A stretch of DNA of 64,000 bases from Streptomyces sp. NBC_01306 (GTDB lineage Bacteria > Actinomycetota > Actinomycetes > Streptomycetales > Streptomycetaceae), in assembly GCF_026340465.1 (NCBI RefSeq), contig NZ_JAPEPC010000001.1, positions 5,771,001-5,835,000 of the forward strand, read 5' to 3'. Position numbers and translations under genes: made by a program. The notes under the pieces are model-generated. The model had not been told where the DNA came from. It did no database searches and worked only from the letters and a program-made list of their open reading frames with translations. Positions 1-7,909 of the stretch are shown here, piece after piece. The first letter of the stretch is position 1. Each line of letters begins with the position of its first letter.

Positions 1-1
1 G

Positions 2-322
2 CCCAACGGCCTCGTCCTGGTCGCCGGCTGCACCGCCATGGCCAACGGCCGGATCGCGGAGGGCGGACCGTACGAACAGGCCGTCACCGCCTTCGGCGTC
101 GCCGTCGACGCGCTCAAGGAGCTCGGCCTGGGCGCCGAGCACGTGGTCCGCACCCGGATGTACGTCACGCACGCCCGTGACGTGGACGAGGTCGGCCGCG
201 CCCACAAGGAACTGTTCGACAAGGTGCGGCCCGCCGCATCCATGATCATCGTCTCCGGTTTCGTCGACCCCAGCCTGGTCGTCGAGGTCGAGGTCGAGGC
301 GTACCGGGGGAAGCACGCATGA
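2..322 (+). CDS. RidA/YjgF-family protein (5' end cut off by window)
   Basis: The visible 106 residues are the C-terminal part of a RidA (YjgF/YER057c/UK114) protein, a family that hydrolyses reactive enamine/imine intermediates released by PLP enzymes. The frame is open from base 2, so the start lies outside the window. Seen: a G-C-T-A segment, then the typical helix with VVRTRMYVTHARD and the family ending with an SMIIVSGFVDP stretch followed by VEVEVEAYRG. The stop overlaps the ATG of hisF by four bases (ATGA), so the two are translationally coupled in the histidine cluster. The exact substrate cannot be told from sequence. Confidence 0.88.
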   Translation, partial: PNGLVLVAGCTAMANGRIAEGGPYEQAVTAFGVAVDALKELGLGAEHVVRTRMYVTHARDVDEVGRAHKELFDKVRPAASMIIVSGFVDPSLVVEVEVEAYRGKHA

Positions 323-1074
323 CACTCGCCGTACGGGTCATCCCCTGCCTGGACGTGGACAACGGCCGCGTCGTCAAGGGAGTCAACTTCCAGAACCTCC
401 GGGACGCGGGCGACCCCGTCGAGATGGCCAGGCTCTACGACGCCGAGGGCGCCGACGAGCTGACCTTCCTCGACATCACCGCCTCGTCCGGCAACCGCGA
501 GACGACCTACGACGTGGTGCGCCGCACCGCCGAGCAGGTCTTCATCCCGCTCACCGTCGGCGGCGGCGTCCGTACCACCGAGGACGTCGACAAGCTGCTG
601 CGCGCGGGCGCGGACAAGGTCGGCGTCAACACCGCGGCCATCGCCCGCCCCGAGCTCATCAGCGAGATCGCCGAGCGCTTCGGGCGCCAGGTGCTCGTCC
701 TCTCGGTCGACGCCCGCCGCACCGCCGACGGCACCTTCGAGGTCACCACGCACGGCGGCCGCCGGGGCACCGGTATCGACGCCGTCGAGTGGGCGCACCG
801 GGCGGCCGAGCTGGGGGCGGGCGAGATCCTGCTCAACTCCATGGACGCCGACGGCACCAAGGACGGCTACGACACCGAGATGATCGCGGCGGTACGCGCA
901 CACGTCACCGTCCCGGTCATCGCGAGCGGTGGCGCGGGCGCCCTGGAGCACTTCCCGCCGGCAGTCGGCGCGGGCGCCGACGCGGTGCTCGCCGCATCGG
1001 TCTTCCACTTCGGTGACCTGCGGATCTCCCAGGTCAAGGACGAGCTGCGGCAGTCCGGCCACCCGGTCAGGTAG
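319..1074 (+). CDS. hisF: Imidazole glycerol phosphate synthase, cyclase subunit HisF
   Basis: HisF forms the cyclase half of the HisH-HisF enzyme, turning PRFAR plus ammonia into imidazole glycerol phosphate and AICAR in histidine biosynthesis. It is 251 residues, the normal length of this beta/alpha barrel. The two catalytic aspartates are visible: D12 in PCLDVDNG and D131 in LSVDARR. The phosphate-binding GGGVRT (from about residue 81) and the ASGGAG segment near the C terminus are also present. The ATG overlaps the stop of the upstream RidA-type gene. HisH itself is not in the window and presumably lies further upstream. Confidence 0.97.
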   Translation: MTLAVRVIPCLDVDNGRVVKGVNFQNLRDAGDPVEMARLYDAEGADELTFLDITASSGNRETTYDVVRRTAEQVFIPLTVGGGVRTTEDVDKLLRAGADKVGVNTAAIARPELISEIAERFGRQVLVLSVDARRTADGTFEVTTHGGRRGTGIDAVEWAHRAAELGAGEILLNSMDADGTKDGYDTEMIAAVRAHVTVPVIASGGAGALEHFPPAVGAGADAVLAASVFHFGDLRISQVKDELRQSGHPVR

Positions 1075-1155
1075 CACCGGACACCCGGCCGGGCAGCGCC
1101 GGACAACGGCCGGGTAGCACCGGACACCGGCCGGGCAGCACCGGCTGCCGGTCAG
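1071..1155. repeat. Four degenerate 21-22 bp tandem units after hisF
   Basis: Starting at the hisF stop codon there are four near copies of a unit reading roughly GTAGCACCGGACACCGGCC: 1071-1092, 1093-1113, 1114-1134 and 1135-1155. The last coding bases of hisF (about 1050-1070) resemble a further, more diverged copy. The units are non-coding and sit just before the terminator hairpin. They look like a local slippage expansion. Confidence 0.6.
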
Positions 1156-1162
1156 GAAGAGC

Positions 1163-1196
1163 CGCCCGGCCGCCCTCCCGCAGGGGCGGCCGGGCG
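1163..1196. terminator. Bidirectional hairpin between hisF and the TIGR03085 gene
   Basis: A perfect 13-bp stem, left arm CGCCCGGCCGCCC at 1163-1175 and right arm 1184-1196, encloses an 8-base loop. It lies between two convergent genes and would stop transcription from both sides. There is no long T run, as is usual in Streptomyces. Confidence 0.75.
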
Positions 1197-1203
1197 CTCG
1201 GAC

Positions 1204-1836
1204 TCACAGACCGAGCTTGGCCTCGATCGCCTTGGCCGACGCCTCCGCGTCCCCGTCGACCTCCACCTTCGCCGCGTCCTGCCGGCCGAAGGCGAACATC
1301 GTCAGCTCGCCCGGCTCCCCGGTGACCGTCACCACCGGTGTGCCGCGGTGCGCGACCGCGGTCTGGCCGTCGGGCCGCCGCAGCACGAGCCCCACCGGCG
1401 CCCTGCGCCCCATCAGCCGGGCCCCCTTCTCAAGACGCCGCCACAGCGCCTCGGCGAAGACCGGGTCCACCTCACGGGGCGACCAGTCGGGCTGCGCCCG
1501 CCGCACGTCCTCGGCATGTACGAAGAACTCGACGGCGTTGGCGCCCTCGTCCACCTGCTTGAGCGAGTACGGCGAGAACTTGGGCGGCCCCGTACGGATC
1601 AGCTGGATCAGCTCCTCGTACGGCTTCGCGGTGAATTCGCCCTGCACCCGGTCGAGGCGCCCCTTGAGCGCGCCGATCAGGATCCCGCCCGCCGCGTCGA
1701 GCCGCCGCTCGCGTACCACCACATGGGCGGCGAGATCGCGGGTCTTCCAGCCCTCGCAGAGCGTCGGGGCGCCGGGACCCGCCGCCTCCAACAGGTCGGC
1801 GAGGAGAAGTCGTTCGCGCTTGGCATGGGTCGACAT
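1204..1836 (-). CDS. TIGR03085-family DinB-like metal-binding protein
   Basis: A 210-residue protein of the actinobacterial TIGR03085 group, which has the DinB / mycothiol-dependent maleylpyruvate isomerase-type helical bundle. Its N-terminal segment runs KRERLLLADLLEAAGPGAPTL and is followed by LCEGWKTRDLAAHVVVRERR, where the histidine of DLAAHV is the usual first metal ligand. A second candidate ligand is the histidine of VEFFVHAEDVRRA. The ATG at 1836 was chosen because the longer open frame upstream runs antisense into the hisI leader and has no family similarity. The biochemical role is unknown. It is monocistronic and convergent with hisF. Confidence 0.85.
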   Translation of the reverse strand: MSTHAKRERLLLADLLEAAGPGAPTLCEGWKTRDLAAHVVVRERRLDAAGGILIGALKGRLDRVQGEFTAKPYEELIQLIRTGPPKFSPYSLKQVDEGANAVEFFVHAEDVRRAQPDWSPREVDPVFAEALWRRLEKGARLMGRRAPVGLVLRRPDGQTAVAHRGTPVVTVTGEPGELTMFAFGRQDAAKVEVDGDAEASAKAIEAKLGL

Positions 1837-1916
1837 GCCCGCCAGCGTACGACCGCGCTCGCCGTTCCGCCCAGTGGGCTGTGGTGGGCCGGGTCCGCCG
1901 GGCCGCGCGGGCGCGG

Positions 1917-1922
1917 CACAAT
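1917..1922 (+). promoter_or_regulatory. Probable -10 element of hisI (leaderless)
   Basis: CACAAT lies six bases before the hisI ATG at 1929, the spacing expected if transcription begins at the A of the start codon. No good ribosome binding site is present upstream of that ATG, which agrees with a leaderless mRNA. The -35 element is not clear. Confidence 0.4.
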
Positions 1923-1928
1923 GAATCC

Positions 1929-2297
1929 ATGACCAGCACGCCCAGCACACCGCAGTCCACCGGTCTCGACCCCGCGATCGCCGCACGCCTCAAGCGCAGC
2001 GCGGACGGCCTGGTGCCGGCCATCGCCCAGCAGTACGACACCGGTGAGGTGCTGATGCTCGGCTGGATGGACGACGAGGCCCTGCACCGCACCCTCACCA
2101 CCGGCCGCTGCACGTACTGGTCGCGCAGCCGCCGGGAGTACTGGGTCAAGGGCGACACGTCCGGGCACGTGCAGCACGTCAAGTCGGTCGCACTCGACTG
2201 CGACGCCGACACGGTCCTGGTGAAGGTGGACCAGGTCGGCGCGGCCTGCCACACGGGCGAGCGGACCTGCTTCGACGCGGACGTCCTGCTGGGCTGA
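1929..2297 (+). CDS. hisI: Phosphoribosyl-AMP cyclohydrolase HisI
   Basis: HisI opens the purine ring of phosphoribosyl-AMP, the third step of histidine synthesis. The 122-residue protein has the full family signature: CTYWSRSRREYWVKGDTSGH in the middle, the metal-binding DCDADT, and the zinc-binding CHTGERTCF near the end. It is a stand-alone cyclohydrolase with no HisE domain fused, as is normal in actinobacteria. The ATG at 1929 is preferred over an upstream GTG at 1881 because the extra 16 residues are not family-like and a -10 element lies just before 1929. trpE follows 54 bases downstream. Confidence 0.96.
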   Translation: MTSTPSTPQSTGLDPAIAARLKRSADGLVPAIAQQYDTGEVLMLGWMDDEALHRTLTTGRCTYWSRSRREYWVKGDTSGHVQHVKSVALDCDADTVLVKVDQVGAACHTGERTCFDADVLLG

Positions 2298-2339
2298 TAC
2301 AGCGGCCGACTGGCGACCGAGCGCCGGGCCGACGGCCCC

Positions 2340-2345
2340 TAGACT
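2340..2345 (+). promoter_or_regulatory. Probable -10 element of trpE (leaderless)
   Basis: TAGACT, close to the actinobacterial consensus, ends six bases before the trpE ATG at 2352. The gap between hisI and trpE is only 54 bases. I found no Trp-rich leader peptide or attenuator hairpin in it, so a leaderless trpE transcript is the simplest reading. Confidence 0.45.
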
Positions 2346-2351
2346 TCCGCC

Positions 2352-3854
2352 ATGGACCTGGAGACCTTCCGCAAGCTCGCCGCCGACCGCCGCGTCATCC
2401 CCGTCACCCGCACCCTTCTCGCCGACGGAGACACCCCGGTGGGCCTCTACCGGAAGCTCGCAGCGGAGCGCCCGGGCACCTTCCTCCTGGAGTCCGCCGA
2501 GAACGGCCGCACCTGGTCCCGCTACTCCTTCATCGGCGTACGGTCCGCCGCCACCCTCACCGAACGCGACGGCGCCACCCACTGGGAAGGCGCCCCGCCG
2601 GTCGGCGTCCCGGTCGACGGCGACCCGCTGCAGGCGCTGCGCGCCACCGTCGAGGCGCTGCACACCCCGCGCGACCTGGCGGGCGGGATGCCGCCCTTCA
2701 CCGGCGGCATGGTCGGCTACCTCGGATACGACATCGTGCGCCGCCTGGAGAAGGTCGGACCCGGCGAGCGCGACGACCTGAAACTCCCCGAGCTGACCAT
2801 GCTGCTCACCTCGGACCTCGCCGTACTCGACCACTGGGCCGGCACGGTCATGCTGATCGCCAACGCGATCAACCACAACGACCTCGACACCGGGGTGGAC
2901 GAGGCCTACACCGACGCCGTGGCCCGGCTCGACGCCATGGAGGCGGACCTCGTGCGCCCCGCCGGGACCGCACCCGCCGTACTGCCGGCGTCCGAGCTCC
3001 CCGAGTACACCGCGCTCTGGGGAGGCAAGGACTACCAGGACGTGGTCGAGGACATCAAGGAGCGCATCAGGGCCGGTGAGGCCTTCCAGGTCGTGCCGTC
3101 CCAGCGCTTCGAAACGGCCTGTACGGCGAGCGCGCTGGACGTCTACCGGGTGCTGCGCGCCACCAACCCCTCGCCGTACATGTACCTCTTCCGCTTCGAC
3201 GGCTTCGACGTCGTCGGCTCCAGCCCCGAGGCGCTGGTCAAGGTCGAGGACGGGCGCGCCATGGTGCACCCCATCGCCGGGACCCGGCACCGCGGCGCGA
3301 CCCCGCGCGAGGACCAGGAGCTCGCCGACGAGCTGCTCGCCGACCCGAAGGAGCGCGCCGAGCACCTGATGCTGGTCGACCTCGGCCGCAACGACCTCGG
3401 GCGGGTCTGCGAGCCGGGCTCCGTGGAGGTCGTCGACTTCATGTCGGTCGAGAAGTACTCCCACGTCATGCACATCGTCTCCACCGTGACCGGCCGGGTC
3501 GCCGAGGGCCGCACCGCCTTCGACGTCCTCACCTCGTGCTTCCCCGCCGGCACCCTCTCCGGCGCCCCCAAGCCCCGCGCGCTCCAGATCATCGACGAGC
3601 TGGAGCCCACCAGGCGCGGGCTCTACGGCGGCTGCGTCGGCTACCTCGACTTCGCAGGTGACTCCGACACCGCCATCGCCATCCGCACGGCGCTGCTGCG
3701 CGACGGCACCGCCTACGTCCAGGCCGGGGCCGGTGTGGTCGCCGACTCCGACCCGGTCTCCGAGGACAACGAGTGCCGCAACAAGGCGGCGGCCGTGCTC
3801 CGCGCCGTCGGTTCGGCCAACCGCCTCACCGGTCCTTCGGGGCGTAGGGGATAG
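2352..3854 (+). CDS. trpE: Anthranilate synthase component I
   Basis: TrpE converts chorismate and ammonia (from a TrpG glutaminase) to anthranilate, the first committed step to tryptophan. The protein is 500 residues, normal for a stand-alone component I. Seen: the N-terminal LLES motif (in GTFLLESAENG), which binds feedback tryptophan; the chorismate-binding segments PIAGTRHRG, LMLVDLGRNDLGRV and GTLSGAPKPRALQIIDELEP; and a C-terminal QAGAGVVADSDP. The LLES motif points to the tryptophan-sensitive biosynthetic enzyme rather than a phenazine or antibiotic paralogue. No trpG lies in the window. The stop overlaps the next gene by one base. Confidence 0.96.
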   Translation: MDLETFRKLAADRRVIPVTRTLLADGDTPVGLYRKLAAERPGTFLLESAENGRTWSRYSFIGVRSAATLTERDGATHWEGAPPVGVPVDGDPLQALRATVEALHTPRDLAGGMPPFTGGMVGYLGYDIVRRLEKVGPGERDDLKLPELTMLLTSDLAVLDHWAGTVMLIANAINHNDLDTGVDEAYTDAVARLDAMEADLVRPAGTAPAVLPASELPEYTALWGGKDYQDVVEDIKERIRAGEAFQVVPSQRFETACTASALDVYRVLRATNPSPYMYLFRFDGFDVVGSSPEALVKVEDGRAMVHPIAGTRHRGATPREDQELADELLADPKERAEHLMLVDLGRNDLGRVCEPGSVEVVDFMSVEKYSHVMHIVSTVTGRVAEGRTAFDVLTSCFPAGTLSGAPKPRALQIIDELEPTRRGLYGGCVGYLDFAGDSDTAIAIRTALLRDGTAYVQAGAGVVADSDPVSEDNECRNKAAAVLRAVGSANRLTGPSGRRG

Positions 3855-4504
3855 TGGAGGACGTGAGTGCCGTACCCCAGCCCCGATCCGAAGCAGGACC
3901 GGCCGCAGCCTCCCCGGGCAGCCGCCGCAGTCTTGCCACCGCTCTGCTACTCGGCGCAGTCGGCGCTGCCGTCGTCCTCCTGTCCTCCGGGCAGACCTGG
4001 GCCCGGGGCAACGCCCCGGTCGGTGGCGGAGTCCTGCCGCTGACGGCCGACGGGGGTGATGTCACCGGAGTGCCCACGGCCCTGGCGATCGTCGGTCTGG
4101 CCGCTCTCGTCGCGGTCTTCGCGGTACGCAGCGCGGGCCGTGTCTTCGTCTCCGCGCTGCTCGCCCTCTGCGGGGCCGGCGCGGGCGTGGCGGCCGTCGC
4201 CGGAGCGGGCGACAGCGCCGCACTGAACGACAAGGCGGCCACCAGCGCCGGCAACACCGCCACCACCATCGAGGCGCTCTCCCACACGGCCTGGCCCTAT
4301 GTGGCCGCGTTCGGCGGCCTGCTGATCCTCTTCGCGGGCCTGCTCGCCCTCCGCTACGGTAAGCAGTGGCCTGCCATGTCCAGCCGGTACGAGCGCGACG
4401 GCACCCCGCGACCGCGCCGGCCACGCACGGCACCGGATCCGGAACGGCCCGAGGAGATCTGGAAGGCGCTCGACCGCGGCGAGGACCCCACGCGCGAAGC
4501 GTGA
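3854..4504 (+). CDS. TIGR02234 / Trp_oprn_chp membrane protein
   Basis: A 216-residue integral membrane protein of the family found beside trp genes in actinobacteria; its function is unknown. Seen: hydrophobic helices at about residues 27-45 (ATALLLGAVGAAVVLLSSG), 74-91, 95-117 and 144-165, and a charged cytoplasmic tail rich in Arg, Pro and Glu. It starts at a GTG overlapping the trpE stop by one base; another GTG nine bases later is an equally possible start. Its position implies co-transcription with trpE. Confidence 0.85.
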   Translation: MEDVSAVPQPRSEAGPAAASPGSRRSLATALLLGAVGAAVVLLSSGQTWARGNAPVGGGVLPLTADGGDVTGVPTALAIVGLAALVAVFAVRSAGRVFVSALLALCGAGAGVAAVAGAGDSAALNDKAATSAGNTATTIEALSHTAWPYVAAFGGLLILFAGLLALRYGKQWPAMSSRYERDGTPRPRRPRTAPDPERPEEIWKALDRGEDPTREA

Positions 4505-4655
4505 CGGACAGCTCACCCCCCAGCTCATCGCCCGGCACGGCGGTGCGCGACAATGGGCGTGAGCTTCCGGCGCCCGGCCGGGCCACGGCTGGGACGGGCG
4601 ACCGCGGAACACGGCTCGCATCAGGGCCTGGACACACAGCAACGAGGAGCAACTC

Positions 4656-4904
4656 ATGGCGGGCACCAGCCACGGACACACCCCGGCCGCCTGGACCGGC
4701 GTCATCATCGCCTTCATCGGCTTCTGCGTCTCGGGCGCCTGCATGGTGGTACCCAGCCCGATCGGCGTCATCGTCGGACTGGTCGTCGTGGTACTCGGCG
4801 GTGTCGTAGGCGTCGCCATGAAGGCCGCGGGCCTCGGTATGCCGAAGGAGTCCGAAGCCAGCATCCAGGCCAGGGCGCGGGCTTCCCAGGCGCAGGCGCA
4901 CTGA
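4656..4904 (+). CDS. HGxxPAAW-family small membrane protein
   Basis: An 82-residue protein with the defining HGHTPAAW motif at residues 6-13, followed by two hydrophobic helices (about 14-32 and 37-58) separated by a short loop, then a short charged tail. The family occurs widely in Streptomyces within trp loci but has no known function. It begins at an ATG after an ACGAGGAG-like ribosome binding site about 7 bases upstream. The 150-base gap before it may carry its own promoter. Confidence 0.85.
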   Translation: MAGTSHGHTPAAWTGVIIAFIGFCVSGACMVVPSPIGVIVGLVVVVLGGVVGVAMKAAGLGMPKESEASIQARARASQAQAH

Positions 4905-4933
4905 CGGACCGCTCCGCGAGTACCGTCCGGCGG

Positions 4934-4961
4934 GGCGCAGTCCGGTTCTCCGGGCTGCGCC
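4934..4961 (+). terminator. Hairpin after the HGxxPAAW gene
   Basis: A 12-bp stem with one T-G pair (left arm GGCGCAGTCCGG, loop TTCT) starts 30 bases after the stop codon and is followed by CTTCCCGT. Confidence 0.6.
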
Positions 4962-5008
4962 TTCCCGTATGAGCTGCGCCTTCCCGTCCGAACAGGGAGA
5001 ATCGCCGA

Positions 5009-5527
5009 GTGGACCCCAACGCAGCCCCTGCCGCCCTCCGCGCCCCGGCCCCGCCGCCGGCCTGGCTCCCGGCGCCCGGACACCCCGGGCCCCCCGTCTC
5101 CGGACACCCGGCGCCCCCGGCCCCCGAGCCGCTCGTACGCCGGCTTCTCGTACCGCTCGGCACGCTGGCCGCGGTCGCCGCCGCCTTCACCTACGTCGGC
5201 GCCGTCGACCCCAACCACCCCGGTCACTACCCGGTCTGCCCGCTGTACGCGGTCACCGGCATCTACTGTCCGGGCTGCGGCGGGCTGCGCAGCGCCCATG
5301 CCGTCGCCCACGGCGACTTCGCCGCGGCCCTCGGTGACAACGCGCTCGCGGTCGTCGGGTACGCCGTCTTCGCCGTGGTGATGGTGGTGTGGCTGATTCG
5401 CGCCGTAAGGGGACGGCCGGCCGAGCGGTTCACGGTCCGGCCCGCCCTCTGGTGGGGCATCGGCGCCGTCGTCCTGGTCTTCAGCGTGCTGCGCAACCTC
5501 CCCATGGGGTCGTTCCTGGCCCCGTGA
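5009..5527 (+). CDS. DUF2752 membrane protein
   Basis: A 172-residue protein with a proline-rich cytoplasmic N terminus of about 45 residues and then the DUF2752 domain. Seen: a hydrophobic helix (about 50-65), the family signature CPLYAVTGIYCPGCGGLRSAHAVAHGDFAAA split over residues 80-110, and two further helices ending in LRNLPMGSFLAP. The CPGCG cysteines suggest metal binding or a redox role, but no function is established. It starts at a GTG with AGGGAGA about 9 bases upstream. Confidence 0.82.
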   Translation: MDPNAAPAALRAPAPPPAWLPAPGHPGPPVSGHPAPPAPEPLVRRLLVPLGTLAAVAAAFTYVGAVDPNHPGHYPVCPLYAVTGIYCPGCGGLRSAHAVAHGDFAAALGDNALAVVGYAVFAVVMVVWLIRAVRGRPAERFTVRPALWWGIGAVVLVFSVLRNLPMGSFLAP

Positions 5528-5595
5528 GCGTCTGCGGGACCGGAACTCGCACCGACCGGATGCGGGGCCCGGGGTCTTCTACGGATAACATCACC

Positions 5596-5646
5596 ATGGC
5601 TGATCCTGATCCATCCACACGTCCCGGAAGGGGGCCGCTCGCGTGA
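5596..5646 (+). CDS. Possible 16-residue leader peptide of trpC
   Basis: An ATG at 5596 opens MADPDPSTRPGRGPLA, whose TGA overlaps the GTG of trpC (GTGA). A GATAAC element ends six bases before this ATG, so transcription could start on it without a leader. The peptide contains no tryptophan, so it is not a classical attenuator peptide; it could couple translation into trpC. trpC also has its own strong ribosome binding site, so this small frame may be accidental. Confidence 0.3.
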   Translation: MADPDPSTRPGRGPLA

Positions 5647-6452
5647 GTGTGCTCGACGAGATCATCGAAGGCGTACGCGCCGACCTCGCGGAGCGGCAGG
5701 CGAGCGTCAGCCTCGACGAGCTCAAGGACCGCGCCGCGAAGGCTCCCCGGGCCAAGGACGGCGTCGCGGCGCTCCGTGGCGACAGCGTCAAGGTCATCTG
5801 CGAGGTCAAGCGCTCCAGCCCCTCGAAGGGCGCGCTGGCGGCCATCGCCGACCCCGCCGCGCTCGCCGCCGACTACGAGGCGGGCGGCGCGTCCGTCATC
5901 TCCGTACTGACCGAGCAGCGCCGCTTCGGCGGCTCGCTGGCCGACCTGGAGGCCGTCCGGGCCAAGGTCGACATCCCGGTCCTGCGCAAGGACTTCATCG
6001 TCACCGCGTACCAGCTCTGGGAAGCACGGGCGTACGGAGCCGACCTGGCGCTCCTGATCGTCGCGGCCCTGGAGCAGGAGGCGCTCGTCTCGCTGATCGA
6101 GCGCGCCGAGTCCATCGGGCTCACCCCGCTGGTCGAGGTCCACGACGAGGACGAGGCCGAGCGCGCGGTCGCCGCCGGAGCCCGGGTCATCGGGGTCAAC
6201 GCACGCAATCTCAAGGACCTCAAGGTCGACCGCGGCACCTTCGAGCGCGTCGCCCCCGAGATCCCCTCGCACGTGGTCAAGGTCGCCGAGTCCGGGGTCC
6301 GCGGCCCGCACGACCTGATCGCCTACGCCAACGACGGCGCCGACGCCGTGCTGGTGGGCGAGTCCCTGGTCACCGGCCGGGACCCGAAGGGCGCCGTCGC
6401 CGACCTGGTCGCCGCGGGCGCCCACCCGGCCCTGCGGCACGGGCGGGACTGA
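5643..6452 (+). CDS. trpC: Indole-3-glycerol-phosphate synthase
   Basis: TrpC closes the indole ring from carboxyphenylamino-deoxyribulose phosphate. The protein is 269 residues, a full single-domain barrel. Seen: ICEVKRSSPSKG with the catalytic glutamate and lysine (about residues 51-62), the second lysine in PVLRKDFIV, the LVEVHDEDEAERA segment, GVNARNLKDLKV and the phosphate-binding AESGVRG. It starts at GTG 5643, eight bases after a strong GGAAGGGGG ribosome binding site. It is the first of four genes trpC-trpM-trpB-trpA. Confidence 0.97.
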   Translation: MSVLDEIIEGVRADLAERQASVSLDELKDRAAKAPRAKDGVAALRGDSVKVICEVKRSSPSKGALAAIADPAALAADYEAGGASVISVLTEQRRFGGSLADLEAVRAKVDIPVLRKDFIVTAYQLWEARAYGADLALLIVAALEQEALVSLIERAESIGLTPLVEVHDEDEAERAVAAGARVIGVNARNLKDLKVDRGTFERVAPEIPSHVVKVAESGVRGPHDLIAYANDGADAVLVGESLVTGRDPKGAVADLVAAGAHPALRHGRD

Positions 6453-6457
6453 CCCCC

Positions 6458-6595
6458 ATGGCCATTGCCCGTCTCTCGCGTGGGTGCAAGCCCCGCGGCT
6501 GCCGTGCGCCCGCCCGGCGGGTGCACGGACGACGGGTGCGCTACCACATCGGTTCCGAGCCCGGCCAGATCAACGGCATGCGATGGCGTCGCTGA
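6458..6595 (+). CDS. trpM: TrpM, small tryptophan biosynthesis modulator
   Basis: A 45-codon frame begins five bases after the trpC stop. The product is strongly basic, with many arginines, two cysteines in a GCKPRGCRAPAR segment, and a YHIGSEPGQINGMRWRR ending. A small basic protein called TrpM (earlier TrpX), about 60 residues long, is known at exactly this place between trpC and trpB in Streptomyces coelicolor, where it affects tryptophan synthesis and differentiation. The assignment rests on position, size and composition. No ribosome binding site is clear, so it probably depends on coupling to trpC. Confidence 0.75.
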   Translation: MAIARLSRGCKPRGCRAPARRVHGRRVRYHIGSEPGQINGMRWRR

Positions 6596-6661
6596 GCGGA
6601 CAGCTCAGCAACACCTCTCACCTCCTGCGTACCACCCCTTACGTACCTGCGGAGATCACGC

Positions 6662-7909
6662 ATGTCTTCAGAGTTCTTCATCCCGGATCCGGACGGCCGG
6701 ATCCCCAGCGCCGAGGGCTACTTCGGCGCCTTCGGCGGCAAGTTCATCCCCGAGGCGCTCGTCGCCGCGGTGGACGAGGTCGCCGTCGAGTACGACAAGG
6801 CCAAGTCCGACCCGGCCTTCGCGGCCGAGCTGAACGACCTCATGGTCAACTACACCGGCAGGCCGAGCGCCCTCACCGAGGTGCCGCGGTTCGCCGAACA
6901 CGCCGGTGGCGTACGGATGTTCCTCAAGCGCGAGGACCTCAACCACACCGGATCGCACAAGATCAACAACGTGCTCGGTCAGGCCCTGCTCACCAAGCGC
7001 ATGGGCAAGACCCGGGTCATCGCGGAGACCGGGGCCGGACAGCACGGCGTCGCCACGGCGACCGCCTGCGCCCTCTTCGGTCTCGAATGCACCATCTACA
7101 TGGGCGAGATCGACACCGAGCGCCAGGCGCTCAACGTCGCCAGGATGCGGATGCTCGGTGCCGAGGTCGTCGCCGTGAAGTCCGGCAGCCGCACCCTCAA
7201 GGACGCCATCAACGAGGCGTTCCGCGACTGGGTCGCCAATGTGGACCGCACGCACTACCTCTTCGGCACGGTCGCCGGGCCGCACCCCTTCCCGGCGATG
7301 GTGCGCGACTTCCACCGGGTGATCGGCGTCGAGGCGCGGCGGCAGATCCTGGAGCGCGCGGGCCGGCTCCCCGACGCCGTCGCCGCGTGCGTCGGCGGCG
7401 GGTCCAACGCCATCGGACTCTTCCACGCGTTCATCCCGGACGCCTCGGTGCGTCTCGTCGGCTTCGAGCCCGCCGGACACGGCATCGCGACCGGCGAGCA
7501 CGCGGCGACGCTCTCCGCCGGTGAGCCGGGGATCCTGCACGGCTCCCGCTCGTACGTGCTCCAGGACGAGGAGGGCCAGATCACCGAGCCCTACTCGATC
7601 TCCGCCGGGCTCGACTACCCCGGCATCGGCCCGGAGCACGCCTATCTGAAGGACGCCCGCCGCGGCGAGTACCGCGCGGTGACCGACGACGAGGCGATGC
7701 AGGCGCTGCGGCTGCTGTCGCGCACCGAGGGGATCATTCCGGCCATCGAGTCGGCGCACGCGCTGGCCGGTGCGCTGGACCTCGGCAAGGAGCTGGGCAA
7801 GGACGGGCTGATCGTGGTCAACCTGTCCGGCCGCGGCGACAAGGACATGGACACGGCCGCCCGCTACTTCGGGCTGTACAGCGCGGACGCGGAGGTGGCA
7901 GCCAAGTGA
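6662..7909 (+). CDS. trpB: Tryptophan synthase beta chain
   Basis: TrpB joins indole and serine to make tryptophan in the alpha2-beta2 complex. It is 415 residues. Seen: YFGAFGGKFIPE near the N terminus; the PLP lysine K100 in NHTGSHKINN; the substrate loop ETGAGQHGVA; the PLP phosphate-binding CVGGGSNAIG; and the C-terminal NLSGRGDKD. All key residues of a standard TrpB1-type enzyme are in place. The start is an ATG with CGGAG about 8 bases upstream. The stop overlaps trpA. Confidence 0.98.
   Translation: MSSEFFIPDPDGRIPSAEGYFGAFGGKFIPEALVAAVDEVAVEYDKAKSDPAFAAELNDLMVNYTGRPSALTEVPRFAEHAGGVRMFLKREDLNHTGSHKINNVLGQALLTKRMGKTRVIAETGAGQHGVATATACALFGLECTIYMGEIDTERQALNVARMRMLGAEVVAVKSGSRTLKDAINEAFRDWVANVDRTHYLFGTVAGPHPFPAMVRDFHRVIGVEARRQILERAGRLPDAVAACVGGGSNAIGLFHAFIPDASVRLVGFEPAGHGIATGEHAATLSAGEPGILHGSRSYVLQDEEGQITEPYSISAGLDYPGIGPEHAYLKDARRGEYRAVTDDEAMQALRLLSRTEGIIPAIESAHALAGALDLGKELGKDGLIVVNLSGRGDKDMDTAARYFGLYSADAEVAAK

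Noticed and set aside
2298..2351. Classical tryptophan attenuator upstream of trpE
   Set aside because: The gap has only 54 bases, no peptide with Trp codons and no alternative hairpins; a start-codon-proximal promoter explains it better.
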